Source: Bacteroidia bacterium (GTDB lineage: Bacteria > Bacteroidota > Bacteroidia > Palsa-965). From it: a DNA stretch of 64,000 nt. The notes beneath the pieces were generated by a model, which was not told where the DNA came from, ran no database searches, and saw only the letters and a list, made by a program, of their open reading frames with translations. Shown piece after piece: positions 62,027-64,000 of this stretch. The stretch is taken from positions 37,041-101,040 of the forward strand of contig JAKLJE010000007.1 of assembly GCA_023151315.1 (NCBI GenBank). The letters run 5' to 3'. Made by a program: the position numbers and the translations under genes. Numbering within the stretch: position 1 is the stretch's first letter; each line of letters starts with the position of its first letter.

Positions 62027-64000
62027 ATGCGCCTTCCTCAAATCATATTTTTCCTTCTGTTGTCATTCAATTGTGTTTTTGCTCAGCAAAAAACGATTGA
62101 CAGTTTGCAACATGTTCGTGCTACCGAGAAAGATCCGGAAAGCAATGCCATGATATTGGTAAAGATTGCTGATCTGGAACTCAATCTGAATAATGATTCT
62201 GCTCTGGTTCACGCTGAGCAGGCATTAAAAACAGGATTGGCGGAGAAGAATGAAATCATCATAGCAAAAAGCAAGCTGGTGATTGGCTCGGTAAAAATGT
62301 ATGCCGGTGATCATGATGGGGCTCGCAAGGAATTCAAAGCAGCAGAAGCAATCGGGAATTCCGAAGGCAACAAAGAAATTCTGGGAGATGCAATTCATAA
62401 CCAAGCTAATGTTTTCAGATCCGCCGGGCAGTTTGATTCTGCACGCTTCTACTTCGAAAAATCCTATGAGATCAGAAAATCACTGAACGACGACACGAGA
62501 CTCGGAGCTTCGCTCACCAGCATCGGCGCGTGTTACTATCATCTGGGCGATCTGAAAAAAGCTTTGGAGTATTACTATGAAGCAATACCGTTTCGCGAAC
62601 GAGCCAAAGACACCAGAGGCCTGGCAACTATTTACACCAATATTTGTCTTGTGCATCTCGACAGAAAAGACAAAGCCTCAGCGTTATCTGCAAACAACAA
62701 GGCTTACAGACTTTATCAGGAGATGCAGAATCAAAACAAACTTGGTCAGGCAGAAAATAATTATGGCATTATTTACGTGAACGAATTTGAGTACGACAGT
62801 GCTCTTTATTGGTACACACAGTCACTCAATCGCAGACTTGCGCTGGGCGATTCAGCCGGACTCAGTGAAGTTTATAATAACATTGGAAATGTTTACACGC
62901 TTCAGAAAGATTACATCAACGCATATCGATACTATAATCTGGCACTTAGTGTTCCGGGCTACGCTGACGCGTGGCACATTTACCCGACGCTCTGCAACTT
63001 TGCTATAGCGGCTTCACATATCGGCAAGCCTGATTCCGCGAAGTGGGCTCTTGACAAAGCACGCAGAGTTATAAATGAAATGGGCAATCTTCCGGACATG
63101 ATGGTTGCTTATCATGGATCTGCTGTCGATTATTATGAAGCCATCGGTGAACTTGACTCAGCCTTGTATCACAGCAGGGCTTATATCACTTTGAGCGACT
63201 CCCTTTATCGTTCTGAAACCGCGAGGCAGATGACGGAAATGGAAGCAAAATTTGAAACTGCTAAAAAAGAGCGGGCAATTGAGATGCTGAAAAAAGATCA
63301 GGAGAAAAAAGATCTGCAAATATTGGCATCCTTGATCGGAATCGGTCTTCTTGTCGTCCTTGTGTCTTATGTGATATACGGTAATATACAGCGCAGGAAA
63401 GTAAACGTTCTGCTTGCGCAGCAGAATGAACTGATCAGTGAAAAAAACAAAGACATAACCGACAGTATCAATTATGCACAGCGTATTCAGCAAAGCGTAC
63501 TTTCCGATCAGCAGATTCTGTTCCGCAATACAACAGATGCATTCATTACTTATCTGCCACGTGATATTGTAAGCGGTGATTTCTATTGGTTCCGTGAGTC
63601 ACAGGGAAAACTTTATGCAGCGTGTGCAGATTGCACAGGACACGGTGTTCCCGGCGCGCTTGTTTCCGTTGTAGGAATTAATATTCTGAATCAGATTTTA
63701 GATGCAACGCCTTCCATTTCAACAGGCGAGCTGCTTAATCAGTTACACAGAAACATCATCAATGCACTGAATAAAGACAGCAGAGCGCGTGATTCATACG
63801 ACGGAATGGATATTGCCGTGATACGCATTGATAAACCCGCATCTGAAATCCAGTTTTCAGGAGCGTCGCGTCCGCTACTGATGTGCAGCAAGGAAAAAAC
63901 CGAATTGATTCGCGGAGACAAATATTCCATTGGCGGAGTTAAAGATCTTGACGACGCAACCAGCTTTACAACGCACACATTCACAGTAAAAAACAGTTCA
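62027..64000 (+). CDS. TPR sensor with SpoIIE phosphatase domain (3' end outside window)
   Basis: Open for 658 codons from ATG 62027 to the window end with no stop, so the gene is cut. The signal peptide ends NCVFAQQ. TPR-like helical pairs fill about 30-400 (ALVHAEQALKTG, AIHNQANVFRSAGQFDSARFY, VYNNIGNVYTLQKDYINAY). A charged helix and a transmembrane helix (about 431-452) follow. The SpoIIE domain starts near 475 with SINYAQRIQQSVLS, DIVSGDFYWF and CADCTGHGVPGALVS; perhaps 20-30 residues are missing at the end. It has the same output as the 55252 protein with a different periplasmic sensor. Confidence 0.9.
   Translation, partial: MRLPQIIFFLLLSFNCVFAQQKTIDSLQHVRATEKDPESNAMILVKIADLELNLNNDSALVHAEQALKTGLAEKNEIIIAKSKLVIGSVKMYAGDHDGARKEFKAAEAIGNSEGNKEILGDAIHNQANVFRSAGQFDSARFYFEKSYEIRKSLNDDTRLGASLTSIGACYYHLGDLKKALEYYYEAIPFRERAKDTRGLATIYTNICLVHLDRKDKASALSANNKAYRLYQEMQNQNKLGQAENNYGIIYVNEFEYDSALYWYTQSLNRRLALGDSAGLSEVYNNIGNVYTLQKDYINAYRYYNLALSVPGYADAWHIYPTLCNFAIAASHIGKPDSAKWALDKARRVINEMGNLPDMMVAYHGSAVDYYEAIGELDSALYHSRAYITLSDSLYRSETARQMTEMEAKFETAKKERAIEMLKKDQEKKDLQILASLIGIGLLVVLVSYVIYGNIQRRKVNVLLAQQNELISEKNKDITDSINYAQRIQQSVLSDQQILFRNTTDAFITYLPRDIVSGDFYWFRESQGKLYAACADCTGHGVPGALVSVVGINILNQILDATPSISTGELLNQLHRNIINALNKDSRARDSYDGMDIAVIRIDKPASEIQFSGASRPLLMCSKEKTELIRGDKYSIGGVKDLDDATSFTTHTFTVKNSS

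Overview
The window is chromosomal DNA of a free-living member of the Bacteroidota. The lineage shows in several independent signs: type IX secretion (T9SS) C-terminal sorting domains of type A and type B, a giant SprB-repeat surface protein followed by a PorP/SprF partner, a DUF2723 membrane protein, a single-subunit b-type SdhC with SdhA and SdhB, and many copies of the Bacteroidota -7 promoter element TAnnTTTG with few recognisable Shine-Dalgarno sites. The sequence does not fix genus or species.

Layout. 1-3056: tail of a T9SS-secreted protein, an orphan sorting tail, an alpha/beta hydrolase and an aminopeptidase P. 3168-10390: family 2 glycosyltransferase with a DUF2304 protein, the sdhCAB operon under a near-consensus promoter and closed by a strong terminator, rpoN, a PAP2-like membrane protein and a small protein. 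10540-19769: a 2767-residue protein of about 30 SprB-type repeats ending in a type B sorting domain, with its SprF-like partner. 20004-27740: acetyltransferase, YeiH transporter, CstB-like persulfide dioxygenase/rhodanese, polysaccharide deacetylase and DUF2723 protein. 27830-37154: tRNA-Gln, panD, flippase-like protein, rfaE2, radA, a large NtrY-like histidine kinase and a B12-binding protein. Two small genes here (four-helix-bundle and GxxExxY) each sit between inverted repeats.

37271-44273 is a sulfur assimilation cluster: sulfite reductase with a C-terminal HEPN-like domain, cobA, a Met8-like siroheme synthase domain fused to a TSUP permease, cysH and homoserine dehydrogenase. It is preceded by a complete-looking attenuator: promoter, a 32-residue leader peptide with ten consecutive Met/Cys codons, an antiterminator pairing and an intrinsic terminator. 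This is the most striking regulatory signal in the window.

44274-53670 looks like an accessory island placed at the junction between hom and a convergent acetyltransferase gene. Near-identical copies of the hom 3' end occur at its left edge, inside it and at its right edge. It carries repeated modules in which a short start-poor effector-like fragment overlaps by ATGA the start of a signal-peptide-bearing WG-repeat protein or a lipoprotein. The arrangement resembles displaced polymorphic-toxin C-termini with envelope immunity proteins, but no toxin activity can be read from the sequence. Beyond it, 53674-64000 returns to core-type genes: acetyltransferases, DUF1761, a beta-propeller/SpoIIE sensor with a secreted coiled-coil partner, MarC, a histidine kinase and a TPR/SpoIIE phosphatase that runs off the end.

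No rRNA, CRISPR array, transposase or integrase was seen.
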